Assembly (NCBI GenBank): GCA_002327945.1
Contig: DCVY01000021.1
Location: forward strand, 3,093 to 12,368
Direction: 5' to 3'
Length of the DNA stretch: 9,276 nucleotides
Source: Acidovorax delafieldii
GTDB taxonomy: Bacteria; Pseudomonadota; Gammaproteobacteria; Burkholderiales; Burkholderiaceae_C
Positions 1 to 7,032 of this stretch are shown piece by piece. Position 1 is the first letter of the stretch; each line of letters begins with the position of its first letter. Made by a program: the position numbers and the translations under genes. Below the pieces are notes generated by a model, which saw only the letters and a program-made list of their open reading frames with translations, had not been told where the DNA came from and made no database searches.

Positions 1-1085
1 CAGCTGATGCCACGCAGGCTGCCTTGGCCGAGGTCGAATTGCGCCGCGCGTTCGAATCGCCGCGCGCGCGGCTGCTGCAGCGCTTTGCCGCATTTGCGCA
101 AGGCTTGCGCTTTTTGCTCGACCTGCGTGCCGAACTGCTCGCCCACGTCAAAAAAGATCCGCGCCTGTTGCCGCTCGATGCCGAGCTGGAGCAGCTTTTT
201 TCGACCTGGTTCGACGTGGCGTTTCTCGAGTTGCGCCGCATCACCTGGGATGATCCGGCCTCTTTGCTTGAAAAGCTCATTCAGTACGAGGCCGTGCACG
301 CCATACGCGGTTGGGCCGACTTGAAGCGCAGGCTGGGCGAAGACCGCCGCTGCTATGCGTTTTTCCACCCGCGCCTGCCCGGTGAGCCCTTGATCTTCGT
401 CGAAGTGGCGTTGCTCGACGAGATGGCCGACAGCATCGCGCCGCTGGTCGACGAGTCCGCCCCCGAGGGTGATCCGTCCCGCGCGACGACGGCCATTTTT
501 TATTCGATCAGCAACACGCAGATCGGCTTGCGTGGCGTGGGCTTTGGCGACTCGCTTATCAAACGCGTGGTCGAGACGCTGCGCACGGAGCTGCCCCGCC
601 TGCGCGCGTTCGCCACACTATCCCCGATTCCGGGGTTGCGCGGCTGGCTGAGCAAAAATGTGCCGAACTTGCTCGAGCGACTCGATGCAAAACATCGCGC
701 CGAATTGCAGGCTGCGCTTGGCGAGACGGCGTTGCAGGCCGATACTGTGCTCTCAGTTTGGGAGCGGACGCGCGAGACGGAGGCTAACTCGCCATGGCGG
801 CAGTGGCTGCTTGCTTGTACGGCTTACTATTTGGCGTGCGCATTGCCCGGAGGCAAGCCGGCCGATCCCGTAGCGCGCTTTCACCTCGGCAACGGTGCGC
901 GCGTGGAGCGCATCAACTGGGGCGGCGATCCTTCGGCGAAGGGCTGGAAGCAATCGTATGGTCTGATGGTCAATTACTGGTACGACTTGCAGCGCATAGA
1001 CCGCCATCGCGCATTGCTCGCGCAAGGCCGTGTGGCCGCCTCCCGCGAAGTGGAGCGCCTGTGGCGCGACTGGATGAAACCTTAA
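1..1085 (+). CDS. Malonyl-CoA decarboxylase, 5' end outside the window
   Basis: This enzyme converts malonyl-CoA to acetyl-CoA and CO2. The reading frame is open from base 3 to the TAA at 1083-1085 and has no stop before the window edge, so the gene begins upstream. About 360 residues are visible, and family members usually have about 400-500. The TTG at 24 is not a convincing start, because family-like helical sequence (ALAEVELRRAFESP) runs through it. Family signatures are clear: HPRLPGEPLIFVEVAL, then NTQIGLRGVGFGDSLIKRVV, then TLSPIPGLRGWL, then FHLGNGARVERINW and QSYGLMVNYWYDL. The Ser (bases 621-623) and His (882-884) match the catalytic Ser/His pair known from the human enzyme. The N-terminal third would be the helical oligomerisation domain and the rest the GNAT-like catalytic domain. 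The receptor gene follows 17 bases downstream and a malonyl-CoA synthetase gene comes next, which fits malonate catabolism. The family call is very secure; the N-terminal extent is unknown. Confidence 0.95.
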   Translation, partial: ADATQAALAEVELRRAFESPRARLLQRFAAFAQGLRFLLDLRAELLAHVKKDPRLLPLDAELEQLFSTWFDVAFLELRRITWDDPASLLEKLIQYEAVHAIRGWADLKRRLGEDRRCYAFFHPRLPGEPLIFVEVALLDEMADSIAPLVDESAPEGDPSRATTAIFYSISNTQIGLRGVGFGDSLIKRVVETLRTELPRLRAFATLSPIPGLRGWLSKNVPNLLERLDAKHRAELQAALGETALQADTVLSVWERTRETEANSPWRQWLLACTAYYLACALPGGKPADPVARFHLGNGARVERINWGGDPSAKGWKQSYGLMVNYWYDLQRIDRHRALLAQGRVAASREVERLWRDWMKP

Positions 1086-1102
1086 TGCAAAGGAGATAAA
1101 CC

Positions 1103-2095
1103 GTGAACGATCAAAAATTACAGCGTCGTGGGGTGTTGCGAGGCGCTGCGGCCGTGAGTCTGTCCTGGATGGCGAGTGCAGCCTGGGCAGAGACGGCTTG
1201 GCCCGTCAAACCCGTTACTTTGATAGTGCCTTTTCCCGCTGGCGGGGGCACGGACGCATTTGCTCGGCCTTTTTCCGCGCAGTTTGCCAAGGCGACTGGT
1301 AAGACTTTGGTTATAGACAATCGCGGCGGGGCTGGCGGTACGCTTGGAGCTGGCGTCGCGGCCAAAGCGCCGGCAGACGGCTATACCTTGTTCATGGGTG
1401 GTGTCCACCATGTGATTGCGCCCTCGATCTATCCCAAGCTCGATTACGACATCGAAAAAGACTTCATCCCTCTCGCTTTGCTCGCCAGCGTGCCGCAAGT
1501 CGTGGTGGTCAATCCCAAAACCGTGCCTGTGGCCAATTTCAAGCAATTCCTCGACTACGTCAAACGCAATCCGGGCAAGCTCAATTACGGTTCCGCAGGC
1601 TTGGGTACCTCGCACCATCTTGCGGGTGAATTGTTCAAGCAGCAGACAGGAACCTTTATTACCCACATTCCCTATCGTGGCGCCGGGCCCGCGCTGCAGG
1701 ACTTGATGGCAGGCAATGTTGACATGATGTTTGACGGTCTCGGATCTTCGGCTGCACACATCAAGGCGGGGCGGATCAAGGCCCTCATGGTGTCGGGGCA
1801 CAAGCGCAACCCGGCCTTTCCAGAGGTGCCCTGCGCCAAGGAAGTAGGGCTGCCGGATTACACCGTTTCGACCTGGTATGGCCTGTGGGCCCCCAAGGGC
1901 ACGCCCTCGAACATCCAGGCGCGCATCATCGAGGTTGTCCATGAGGTGGGCAAGGCCGATGAACTCAAAGCTGTCTGGGCCGGCAACGGCGCTGAATACG
2001 GCAGCCTCTCGCAACAGCAATTCGCTGCCATGGTGGGCACGGAAGTCAAACGTTGGGCGGGGGTGGTCAAGGCTTCCGGGGTCAAGATCGAATGA
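1103..2095 (+). CDS. Bug/TctC-family periplasmic solute-binding receptor, probably for malonate
   Basis: This is a 330-residue extracytoplasmic receptor of the Bug (tripartite tricarboxylate transporter, TctC-like) family. The GTG start at 1103 is supported by AAGGAG at 1090-1095. Residues 1-29 form an export signal: a twin-arginine-like QRRGVLRG at 7-14, a hydrophobic stretch, and a likely cleavage after AWA at 29. The mature part begins with WPVKPVTLIVPFPAGGGTD, the hallmark of the family, followed by NRGGAGGTLGA, ADGYTLF, HIPYRGAGPALQDLMAGNVD, RIKALMVSG and WYGLWAPKGTP. Bug proteins bind carboxylates in the periplasm. Its position between malonyl-CoA decarboxylase and malonyl-CoA synthetase makes malonate the likely ligand, but that is an inference from context. 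No TctA or TctB membrane subunit is encoded here, so it would have to work with a permease encoded elsewhere. The gene probably shares a transcript with the decarboxylase gene. Confidence 0.93.
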   Translation: MNDQKLQRRGVLRGAAAVSLSWMASAAWAETAWPVKPVTLIVPFPAGGGTDAFARPFSAQFAKATGKTLVIDNRGGAGGTLGAGVAAKAPADGYTLFMGGVHHVIAPSIYPKLDYDIEKDFIPLALLASVPQVVVVNPKTVPVANFKQFLDYVKRNPGKLNYGSAGLGTSHHLAGELFKQQTGTFITHIPYRGAGPALQDLMAGNVDMMFDGLGSSAAHIKAGRIKALMVSGHKRNPAFPEVPCAKEVGLPDYTVSTWYGLWAPKGTPSNIQARIIEVVHEVGKADELKAVWAGNGAEYGSLSQQQFAAMVGTEVKRWAGVVKASGVKIE

Positions 2096-2232
2096 GTTTG
2101 CATTTTTTGATACTAAATATGCATCTCATCCTCTTCCGACGGGCGTAATGTGCTCTTTTAATAAGAGCATTTGAATGCCATCGCCTGTGCCCGGAAAGGC
2201 GTTTCACTCCAGGTTTTTTGCTTCGCATTGTT
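2096..2232. other. AT-rich gap between receptor and synthetase genes
   Basis: This stretch is clearly richer in A and T than the flanking genes, especially over its first 25 bases and around the inverted repeat at 2151-2169. No open frame of note and no RNA gene is apparent. It could hold a weak terminator or a promoter for the downstream synthetase. A TTGATA at 2107-2112 resembles a -35 element, but I see no good -10 at the right distance. Transcription may simply read through. Confidence 0.4.
2151..2169. repeat. Perfect 7-bp inverted repeat with 5-base loop
   Basis: TGCTCTT at 2151-2157 and AAGAGCA at 2163-2169 are perfect reverse complements around the loop TTAAT. A G-T pair (2150 with 2170) could extend the stem. 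Only three T residues follow, so it is a poor intrinsic terminator. It could instead be an attenuator or a binding site for a dimeric regulator. Confidence 0.45.
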
Positions 2233-3801
2233 ATGACATCCCTGTCCGATTCACAAAATCTGTTCAGCGCCTTGCGCGCGGCCTTCCCTGCAGACCTGGC
2301 GCAGACTGCCGTCGAGGCGACCGCGCCCGATGGCAGCGCACTGCGCTATAGCTGGCGCGACCTGGACCAGGGCAGCGCGCGCATCGCCAACCTGCTCGCA
2401 TCCTTAGGTTTGCCGGAGGGCAGCCGCATCGCCGTGCAGGTCGAAAAATCGGTCGAGGCCATGCTGCTGTACCTGGCCACGCTGCGCGCGGGCTATGTGT
2501 TCTTGCCGCTCAACACCGCCTACCAGCGCGCCGAGATCAGCTACTTCATCGGCAATGCCGAGCCTGCCGTGGTCGTGTGCACGCCCGGGAATTTCGATTG
2601 GGTGTCGCAACTCGCCTACGCCGCGGGCACGCAGCATGTGTTCACGCTCGGTGATGATCGCAGTGGCAGCTTGCTCGAGCGCGCTGCGCAACACGATGAT
2701 GCGCACGTGCCGGCCCGCAAAACGGCCGACGATCTGGCCGCCATTCTCTACACCAGTGGCACCACGGGGCGCAGCAAGGGCGCGATGCTCACGCACGGCA
2801 ATCTGCTCTCGAACGCGCTGGTGCTCAAAGACTATTGGGGCTGGCGCAGCGACGACGTGCTCATCCACGCACTGCCGATTTTTCACGTGCATGGCTTGTT
2901 CGTTGCGATCCATGCGGCGTTGCTCGGCGGCAGCAAGATGATCTGGCTGCCCAAGTTCGACCCAAAAGCCGTGATCGCCGTCATGCCGCGCGCCACGGTG
3001 TTCATGGGCGTGCCCACGCTCTACGTGCGCATGCTGGCCGAGCCGGCGTTGAACCACGAGGCCGCGCGCCACATGCGCCTGTTCATCTCGGGCTCGGCGC
3101 CCTTGCTGGTCGAGACCTTCCGCGCCTGGCAGGAGCGCACGGGCCACACGATTTTGGAGCGTTACGGCATGAGCGAGACCATCATGCTCACGTCCAACCC
3201 CTACAGCGCCGACGCGCGCTACGGCGGGCAGAGCGAGCGCCGCGGTGGCACCGTGGGCTTTCCCTTGCCGGGCGTGGAGCTGCGCGTGGTCGATGATGCC
3301 AACTCCCCCATCGCCGAGGGCGAAATCGGCAACATCCAGGTGCGCGGGCCGAACGTGTTCAAAGGCTACTGGCGCATGCCCGAGAAAACCGCCGAGGAAT
3401 TCACCGCCGATGGCTGGTTCAAGACCGGCGACGTGGGCAAGATTGATGAACGCGGCTACGTGAGCATCGTGGGGCGTAGTAAAGACTTGATCATCAGCGG
3501 CGGCTACAACGTCTATCCGGCCGAGGTCGAGGCGGCGATCAACGACATGCCCGGCGTCGCCGAGAGCGCCGTGGTGGGCGTGCCGCACCCGGACTTTGGC
3601 GAGGTGGGCGTGGCTGTGGTCGTTGCCAATCCTGGCGCCCGGCTTGACCCCGAGGCGATCCTTGCGCAACTCAAGATGCAGCTTGCGAACTACAAAATCC
3701 CCAAACGCTGCGTCATCGTGCCGGAGCTACCGCGCAACACCATGGGCAAGGTGCAAAAAAACCTGCTGCGCGCCGAGCACCAGGATGCGCTCAGCGCGTA
3801 A
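2233..3801 (+). CDS. matB: Malonyl-CoA synthetase (MatB type, ANL acyl-CoA synthetase family)
   Basis: This cytoplasmic ligase activates malonate (or methylmalonate) with ATP and CoA through an acyl-adenylate. The ATG at 2233 gives 522 residues, the usual family length, and begins MTSLSDSQNLFSALRAAFP, which fits MatB-type N-termini. A TTG at 2218 would add five residues. Neither start has a strong ribosome binding site. The ANL motifs are intact and in order: the P-loop-like YTSGTTGRSKGAML from residue 173, FHVHGLFVA in the middle, RYGMSET at 310-316, KTGDVG from 397, GRSKDLIISGGYNVYPAEVE from 414, and the C-terminal NTMGKVQK with the catalytic lysine at 506. The malonate specificity rests on overall resemblance to MatB/ACSF3 and on the malonyl-CoA decarboxylase gene two genes upstream. 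A different short-chain or dicarboxylic acid substrate is possible but less likely. Confidence 0.9.
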   Translation: MTSLSDSQNLFSALRAAFPADLAQTAVEATAPDGSALRYSWRDLDQGSARIANLLASLGLPEGSRIAVQVEKSVEAMLLYLATLRAGYVFLPLNTAYQRAEISYFIGNAEPAVVVCTPGNFDWVSQLAYAAGTQHVFTLGDDRSGSLLERAAQHDDAHVPARKTADDLAAILYTSGTTGRSKGAMLTHGNLLSNALVLKDYWGWRSDDVLIHALPIFHVHGLFVAIHAALLGGSKMIWLPKFDPKAVIAVMPRATVFMGVPTLYVRMLAEPALNHEAARHMRLFISGSAPLLVETFRAWQERTGHTILERYGMSETIMLTSNPYSADARYGGQSERRGGTVGFPLPGVELRVVDDANSPIAEGEIGNIQVRGPNVFKGYWRMPEKTAEEFTADGWFKTGDVGKIDERGYVSIVGRSKDLIISGGYNVYPAEVEAAINDMPGVAESAVVGVPHPDFGEVGVAVVVANPGARLDPEAILAQLKMQLANYKIPKRCVIVPELPRNTMGKVQKNLLRAEHQDALSA

Positions 3802-3829
3802 GCGCATGCGCCCTGGTGGTTAAATGCTT

Positions 3830-3859
3830 CTACATTTGTAGCTTCTCACGCTTGCTACA
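3830..3859. repeat. Overlapping short inverted repeats in the convergent gap
   Basis: CTACA at 3830-3834 can pair with TGTAG at 3837-3841. Alternatively, TGTAGC at 3837-3842 can pair with GCTACA at 3854-3859 around an 11-base loop. The two structures are mutually exclusive. They lie about 30 bases past the synthetase stop, where its transcript meets that of the minus-strand stress protein gene. A terminator role is plausible, but no run of T follows directly on either strand, so this is weak. No other feature stands out in 3802-3904. Confidence 0.3.
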
Positions 3860-3904
3860 TGGGCACATGAGGCCATTTTTGCCATAAATCTCTTGGTTCC
3901 AGGT

Positions 3905-4348
3905 TCAGCGCAGCACGAGCACCGGAACATGCGAATGTGTCAATACATGCTGGGTCTCGCTGCCCAGCAGCAGGCGCTTCAAGCCCTTGCGCCCGTGCGA
4001 GGCCATGACGATCAGATCGCATTTGTGCTTTTTTGCCGCCGACATGATGGCCTCGGCCACCAAGTCCGACTTGACGACGACGGGCTTGACCGTCACGCCA
4101 ACCGCATCGCCCTTGGCCTTGATTTCTTCGAGCAAGGCCTTGGCCGCGTCGCCCCATTGCTTTTCGATGCGCTTGACGTCGCCGGCATCGACGGGCAAAC
4201 CGCCTTCGAAATAGCTGACCGGATAACGCGGCACCACCTTCAGCACGATCAGCGTGGCTTTCGAGAGGGCTGCCAGGGAAAGGGCTGCCTCCACGGCTTT
4301 TTCCGACAGCGGCGAGCCATCCGTGGCCGCCAGAATGCGTTGGTACAT
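3905..4348 (-). CDS. Universal stress protein, UspA family, single domain
   Basis: This is a 147-residue cytoplasmic protein of the Usp nucleotide-binding fold. The start chosen is the ATG at 4348, because GAGGAG lies seven bases upstream of it and MYQRILAATDGSPLSEKA is the classic Usp N-terminus. The longer frame from 4417 adds 23 residues that look unlike Usp and would run across the regulatory region. Asp10 in ATDGS and the C-terminal loop SHGRKGLKRLLLGS (117-130) are the nucleotide-contacting elements. In the usual G-2X-G-9X-G(S/T) motif the first Gly is Ala116 here; the rest is intact, and such MASHG forms occur in proteobacterial Usps. A single Usp domain fills the protein. It is divergent from the copper ATPase gene and shares an FNR-like site with it, so induction at low oxygen is plausible, as known for some Anr-controlled Usps. 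The partner or client is not evident from sequence. Confidence 0.93.
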   Translation of the reverse strand: MYQRILAATDGSPLSEKAVEAALSLAALSKATLIVLKVVPRYPVSYFEGGLPVDAGDVKRIEKQWGDAAKALLEEIKAKGDAVGVTVKPVVVKSDLVAEAIMSAAKKHKCDLIVMASHGRKGLKRLLLGSETQHVLTHSHVPVLVLR

Positions 4349-4355
4349 CGTCTCA

Positions 4356-4361
4356 CTCCTC
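4356..4361 (-). promoter_or_regulatory. Ribosome binding site deciding the usp start
   Basis: On the minus strand this reads GAGGAG and ends seven bases before the ATG at 4348. No comparable site precedes the upstream in-frame ATG at 4417. It therefore supports the shorter, canonical Usp protein. Confidence 0.75.
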
Positions 4362-4393
4362 AAAATGACATCAACGACGCCAGCGTAGGCGGT

Positions 4394-4414
4394 GTCTTGA
4401 TTTTTGTCTTGATT
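4394..4414 (+). repeat. Direct repeat of GTCTTGATT
   Basis: The nine bases GTCTTGATT occur at 4394-4402 and again at 4406-4414, with start positions 12 bases apart. The second copy contains the left half of the FNR-like site. The first copy carries the same half site (TTGAT at 4397-4401) without a matching right half. It may be chance or a degenerate second binding site. Confidence 0.4.
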
Positions 4415-4422
4415 CATGTCAA
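4409..4422. promoter_or_regulatory. FNR/Anr-like site between usp and ccoI
   Basis: TTGAT-TCAT-GTCAA matches the FNR/Anr consensus TTGAT-N4-ATCAA at 9 of 10 positions. Its centre is 4415.5. FNR activators often bind near -41.5. For the minus-strand usp gene this predicts a transcript start near 4374, with a weak -10 (TACGCT on the minus strand, 4382-4387) and a leader of about 26 bases. For the plus-strand ccoI it predicts a start near 4457, with a weak -10 such as TAGGCT at 4445-4450. The site could serve either or both divergent genes. The match and spacing are seen in the sequence; the regulatory role is inferred. Confidence 0.65.
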
Positions 4423-4456
4423 TGTGCCTATCATGGGATGCATTTAGGCTAGCGAC

Positions 4457-6895
4457 ATGTCCACCAGTCTACCCACGGGTGCCGATAAGCTGCCAGATCA
4501 GGCGCGACCGCAGGATGCGGGAGCCAGGGTTTTGCTGGACGATCCGCAGGAGTGGTCGGCATTCGGCCGGCCCTGTGGCTTGGCAAGGGGTGAGCAAACC
4601 GCGCCCCCGGCCGAGGCCGCGCGCTGGGAGTCTTACGTGGTGCTCGGCGGCATGCACTGCGCCGCCTGCGCCTTGACCATAGAAGACGCCTTGCGCGCCG
4701 TGCCGGGGGTGGAACAGGCCGAAGTCAGCGCCGCGACCCAGCGCGCGCGCATCGTCTGGGATGCACGCCGTGTGTTGCCTTCACAGTGGCTGGCGGCCGT
4801 GCAAAAAGCCGGCTATACCGCCTTGCCCGCGCTTGATGCCTTCACGCGCGAGCGGCGCTTGCAGGAGAGCCGGCGGGCTTTGTGGCGCTGGGCCGTCGCC
4901 GGTTTTTGCATGATGCAGGTCATGATGTACGCATGGCCCGCCTACGTGGCACAACCCGGCGACCTTTCGGCTGAAATGGAGCAACTGCTGCGCTGGGCCT
5001 CGTGGGTGTTGTCCTTGCCCGTGATGCTGTTCGCCTGCGGCCCCTTCTTTGCGAGTGCCTGGCGCGACATTCGCTCGCGGCGCGTGAGCATGGACTTGCC
5101 CGTGGCGCTTGGTATTGCCATCACTTTCATAGTGAGTACCGCTGGTACTTTCGACCCTGAAGGGCTATTTGGTCATGAAGTCTATTTCGACTCGCTGACC
5201 ATGTTCGTATTCTTTTTGCTCACTGGACGCTGGCTGGAGCTGCGCTTGCGCGACCGCACCGCGGGCGCGCTCGAGGCGGTGATGAACCGCCTGCCAGACA
5301 GCATAGAGCGCCTTGGGCCCGATGGCAGATTTGCGCGCGTCGCCACTCGGCGGCTCGCCGTGGGCGACACCATTCGTGTACTGCCAGGCGAGGCCTTCCC
5401 GGCGGATGGAACCATCGTGCGTGGCAGCACGCAGGTCGATGAATCCTTGCTCACGGGCGAATCCACGCCCGTCGTGCGTGCACAAGGGAGCCAGGTGATC
5501 ACGGGCAGCTACAACCTGCTCGCCCCCGTCGAGGCGCGCGTCGAGCGCACGGGCGAGCAGACGCGCTTTGCCGAGATCGTCGCGCTGATGGAGAGCGCCT
5601 CCTTGCAAAAACCCCGCCTTGCGCAATTGGCCGACCGCATTGCGCGGCCTTTTCTGGTCGGCGTGCTGCTGGCTGCTGCGGCGGCTGCGTTGTGGTGGTG
5701 GGGCCAGGACCCCGAGCGCGCACTCATGGTGGCCGTGGCGGTCTTGGTGGTGACCTGCCCCTGCGCGCTTTCGCTCGCCACACCCGTCGCCATGTTGACG
5801 GCTGCGGGCACGCTTGCGCGCCAAGGCGTCCTGGTGCGCAACCTGCAAGCGCTCGAAGCCCTGGCAGAGGTGGATACCGTGGTTTTCGACAAAACCGGCA
5901 CCCTCACGCGTGAAGGCATGCAGTTGCGCACCGTGCATGTTGCGCCAGACACAGGCATGGACGCAGCGCAGGTGCTTGCCTTGGCCGCCGCGCTGGCACG
6001 CCATTCCTTGCACCCGGTGTCGCGAGCGCTCGCATCCGCAGCACGCCCGGACTTGGTCGAGCGTTGGCGTGTGCGCGATCTGCACGAAGAGGCGGGCCTG
6101 GGGCTGCGCGCGACGGTGGAAGATGCGCTCGGCCTCGTCCCGGCCCGCTCTGTGCGGTTGGGCTCGGCACGGCACACCGATGTGGCCTTACAGGCATCGG
6201 CCGCGGATGAGGCTGCCTCGCAGGTATTTCTGGCGGAAGATGGTGTGCATGGGCCCGGGCGCGAGCTTGCCCATTTCGACTTGGCGGAAGCCATGCGCCC
6301 TGAAGTGCCTGCCGCAGTCGCGTCTTTGCGCCAACTCAGCGTGGCAGCGCAAATTTTGTCAGGGGACAGGCAGGCCGCGGTGCAAAGAGTGGCGGCACAG
6401 GCCGGCATCGACCTGGCGCGGGGCGAATGCACACCGCAGGACAAGCTCTTAGCTTTGCAGACGCTGCAGAAACAGGGGCGCCGTGTCGGCATGGTAGGCG
6501 ACGGCATCAATGACGGGCCTGTGCTCGCGGGGGCCAACGTGTCTTTTGCCTTCGGTTCGGCCGCACCGCTGGCACAGTCGCGTGCCGATTTCGTGGTGCT
6601 GAGCGGCAGACTCACCTTGATTCCGCAGGCCGTGACCTTGGCGCGGCAGACCATGCAGGTCGTGCGTCAAAATCTGTGGTGGGCTGCGGCCTACAACGCG
6701 CTGGCCGTGCCGCTGGCCATTGCGGGCTGGATGCCGCCGTGGCTTGCGGGCCTGGGCATGGCATCGAGTTCTCTGCTCGTCGTCCTCAACGCGGCAAGGT
6801 TGGCGCGCTGGCGCGGTGAGATGCCTGCTTCGTTGCCAGAAGACAACAAAGGGGGCGTGTCTTCGCCTTCTTGCCCTTTGCCGGAGCCTTTCTGA
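4457..6895 (+). CDS. ccoI: Copper-transporting P1B-type ATPase for cbb3 oxidase assembly (CcoI/FixI)
   Basis: This inner-membrane ATPase moves copper across the membrane and is required in known systems to equip cbb3 oxidase with its CuB. The 812-residue product has one heavy-metal-associated domain with GMHCAAC (Cys68, Cys71), then two pairs of membrane helices (about 141-165, 175-198, 213-232, 243-260). The actuator motif TGES is at 333-336. A third helix pair (about 398-415, 424-445) carries the metal-binding CPC at 434-436. The catalytic core has DKTGTLT with the phosphorylated Asp478, HP at 519-520 and GDGIND at 681-686. The last two helices carry Tyr746-Asn747 and Met768 with Ser771-Ser772, the further copper ligands of Cu(+) ATPases. 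The ccoS, ccoN and ccoO genes that follow distinguish it from a detoxifying CopA. The ATG at 4457 lacks a clear ribosome binding site; a TTG at 4532, preceded by GGGAG at 4519-4523, is an alternative start that keeps LDDPQEW and the metal-binding domain. Confidence 0.95.
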   Translation: MSTSLPTGADKLPDQARPQDAGARVLLDDPQEWSAFGRPCGLARGEQTAPPAEAARWESYVVLGGMHCAACALTIEDALRAVPGVEQAEVSAATQRARIVWDARRVLPSQWLAAVQKAGYTALPALDAFTRERRLQESRRALWRWAVAGFCMMQVMMYAWPAYVAQPGDLSAEMEQLLRWASWVLSLPVMLFACGPFFASAWRDIRSRRVSMDLPVALGIAITFIVSTAGTFDPEGLFGHEVYFDSLTMFVFFLLTGRWLELRLRDRTAGALEAVMNRLPDSIERLGPDGRFARVATRRLAVGDTIRVLPGEAFPADGTIVRGSTQVDESLLTGESTPVVRAQGSQVITGSYNLLAPVEARVERTGEQTRFAEIVALMESASLQKPRLAQLADRIARPFLVGVLLAAAAAALWWWGQDPERALMVAVAVLVVTCPCALSLATPVAMLTAAGTLARQGVLVRNLQALEALAEVDTVVFDKTGTLTREGMQLRTVHVAPDTGMDAAQVLALAAALARHSLHPVSRALASAARPDLVERWRVRDLHEEAGLGLRATVEDALGLVPARSVRLGSARHTDVALQASAADEAASQVFLAEDGVHGPGRELAHFDLAEAMRPEVPAAVASLRQLSVAAQILSGDRQAAVQRVAAQAGIDLARGECTPQDKLLALQTLQKQGRRVGMVGDGINDGPVLAGANVSFAFGSAAPLAQSRADFVVLSGRLTLIPQAVTLARQTMQVVRQNLWWAAAYNALAVPLAIAGWMPPWLAGLGMASSSLLVVLNAARLARWRGEMPASLPEDNKGGVSSPSCPLPEPF

Positions 6896-7032
6896 TGGAC
6901 ATTCTCTATTTGCTGATCCCGCTGTCGGTTGTGCTGGTGCTGCTGATACTGGCCGGGCTGTGGTGGGCGATCTACAGTGGTCAGTTCGACAGCGTCGAAC
7001 AGGAGGGTGAGCGTATTCTCAAAGATGGTTGA
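6895..7032 (+). CDS. ccoS: Cbb3-type oxidase assembly/maturation protein CcoS
   Basis: This is a 45-residue single-span membrane protein needed for cofactor insertion into cbb3 oxidase in systems where it has been studied. It begins MDILYLLIPLSVVLVLLIL and has one hydrophobic segment at about residues 3-26. A WWAIYSGQFDS stretch follows, then a short acidic cytoplasmic tail ending ERILKDG. The SGQFD region after the helix is typical of the family. The ATG overlaps the ccoI stop by one base (TGATG, 6893-6897), indicating translational coupling in one transcript. The length matches known CcoS proteins. The gene is short enough to be missed by ORF callers with a 60-residue cutoff. An FNR-like site overlaps its last codons. 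Confidence 0.92.
   Translation: MDILYLLIPLSVVLVLLILAGLWWAIYSGQFDSVEQEGERILKDG

Noticed and set aside
1118..2020. Minus-strand open frame of 300 codons opposite the receptor gene
   Set aside because: No recognisable domain and no ribosome binding site; the plus-strand frame has signal peptide and full Bug signatures.
2107..2120. Possible third FNR-like box (TTGAT followed by ACTA)
   Set aside because: The right half reads AATAT instead of ATCAA, so only one half site is present in a generally AT-rich stretch.
2404..3669. Long minus-strand open frame (421 codons) opposite the synthetase gene
   Set aside because: It is rich in His, Arg, Ala and Gly and matches no family I recognise. It is a shadow of the GC-rich codon pattern of a clearly real plus-strand gene.
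4349..4417. Longer start for the stress protein at 4417
   Set aside because: The extra 23 residues are not Usp-like, and the internal ATG at 4348 has a strong ribosome binding site and the canonical N-terminus.
5165..6654. Two long minus-strand open frames opposite ccoI
   Set aside because: They are low-complexity Arg, Ala and Ser-rich translations with no motif, lying fully inside a gene whose catalytic motifs are all present on the plus strand.
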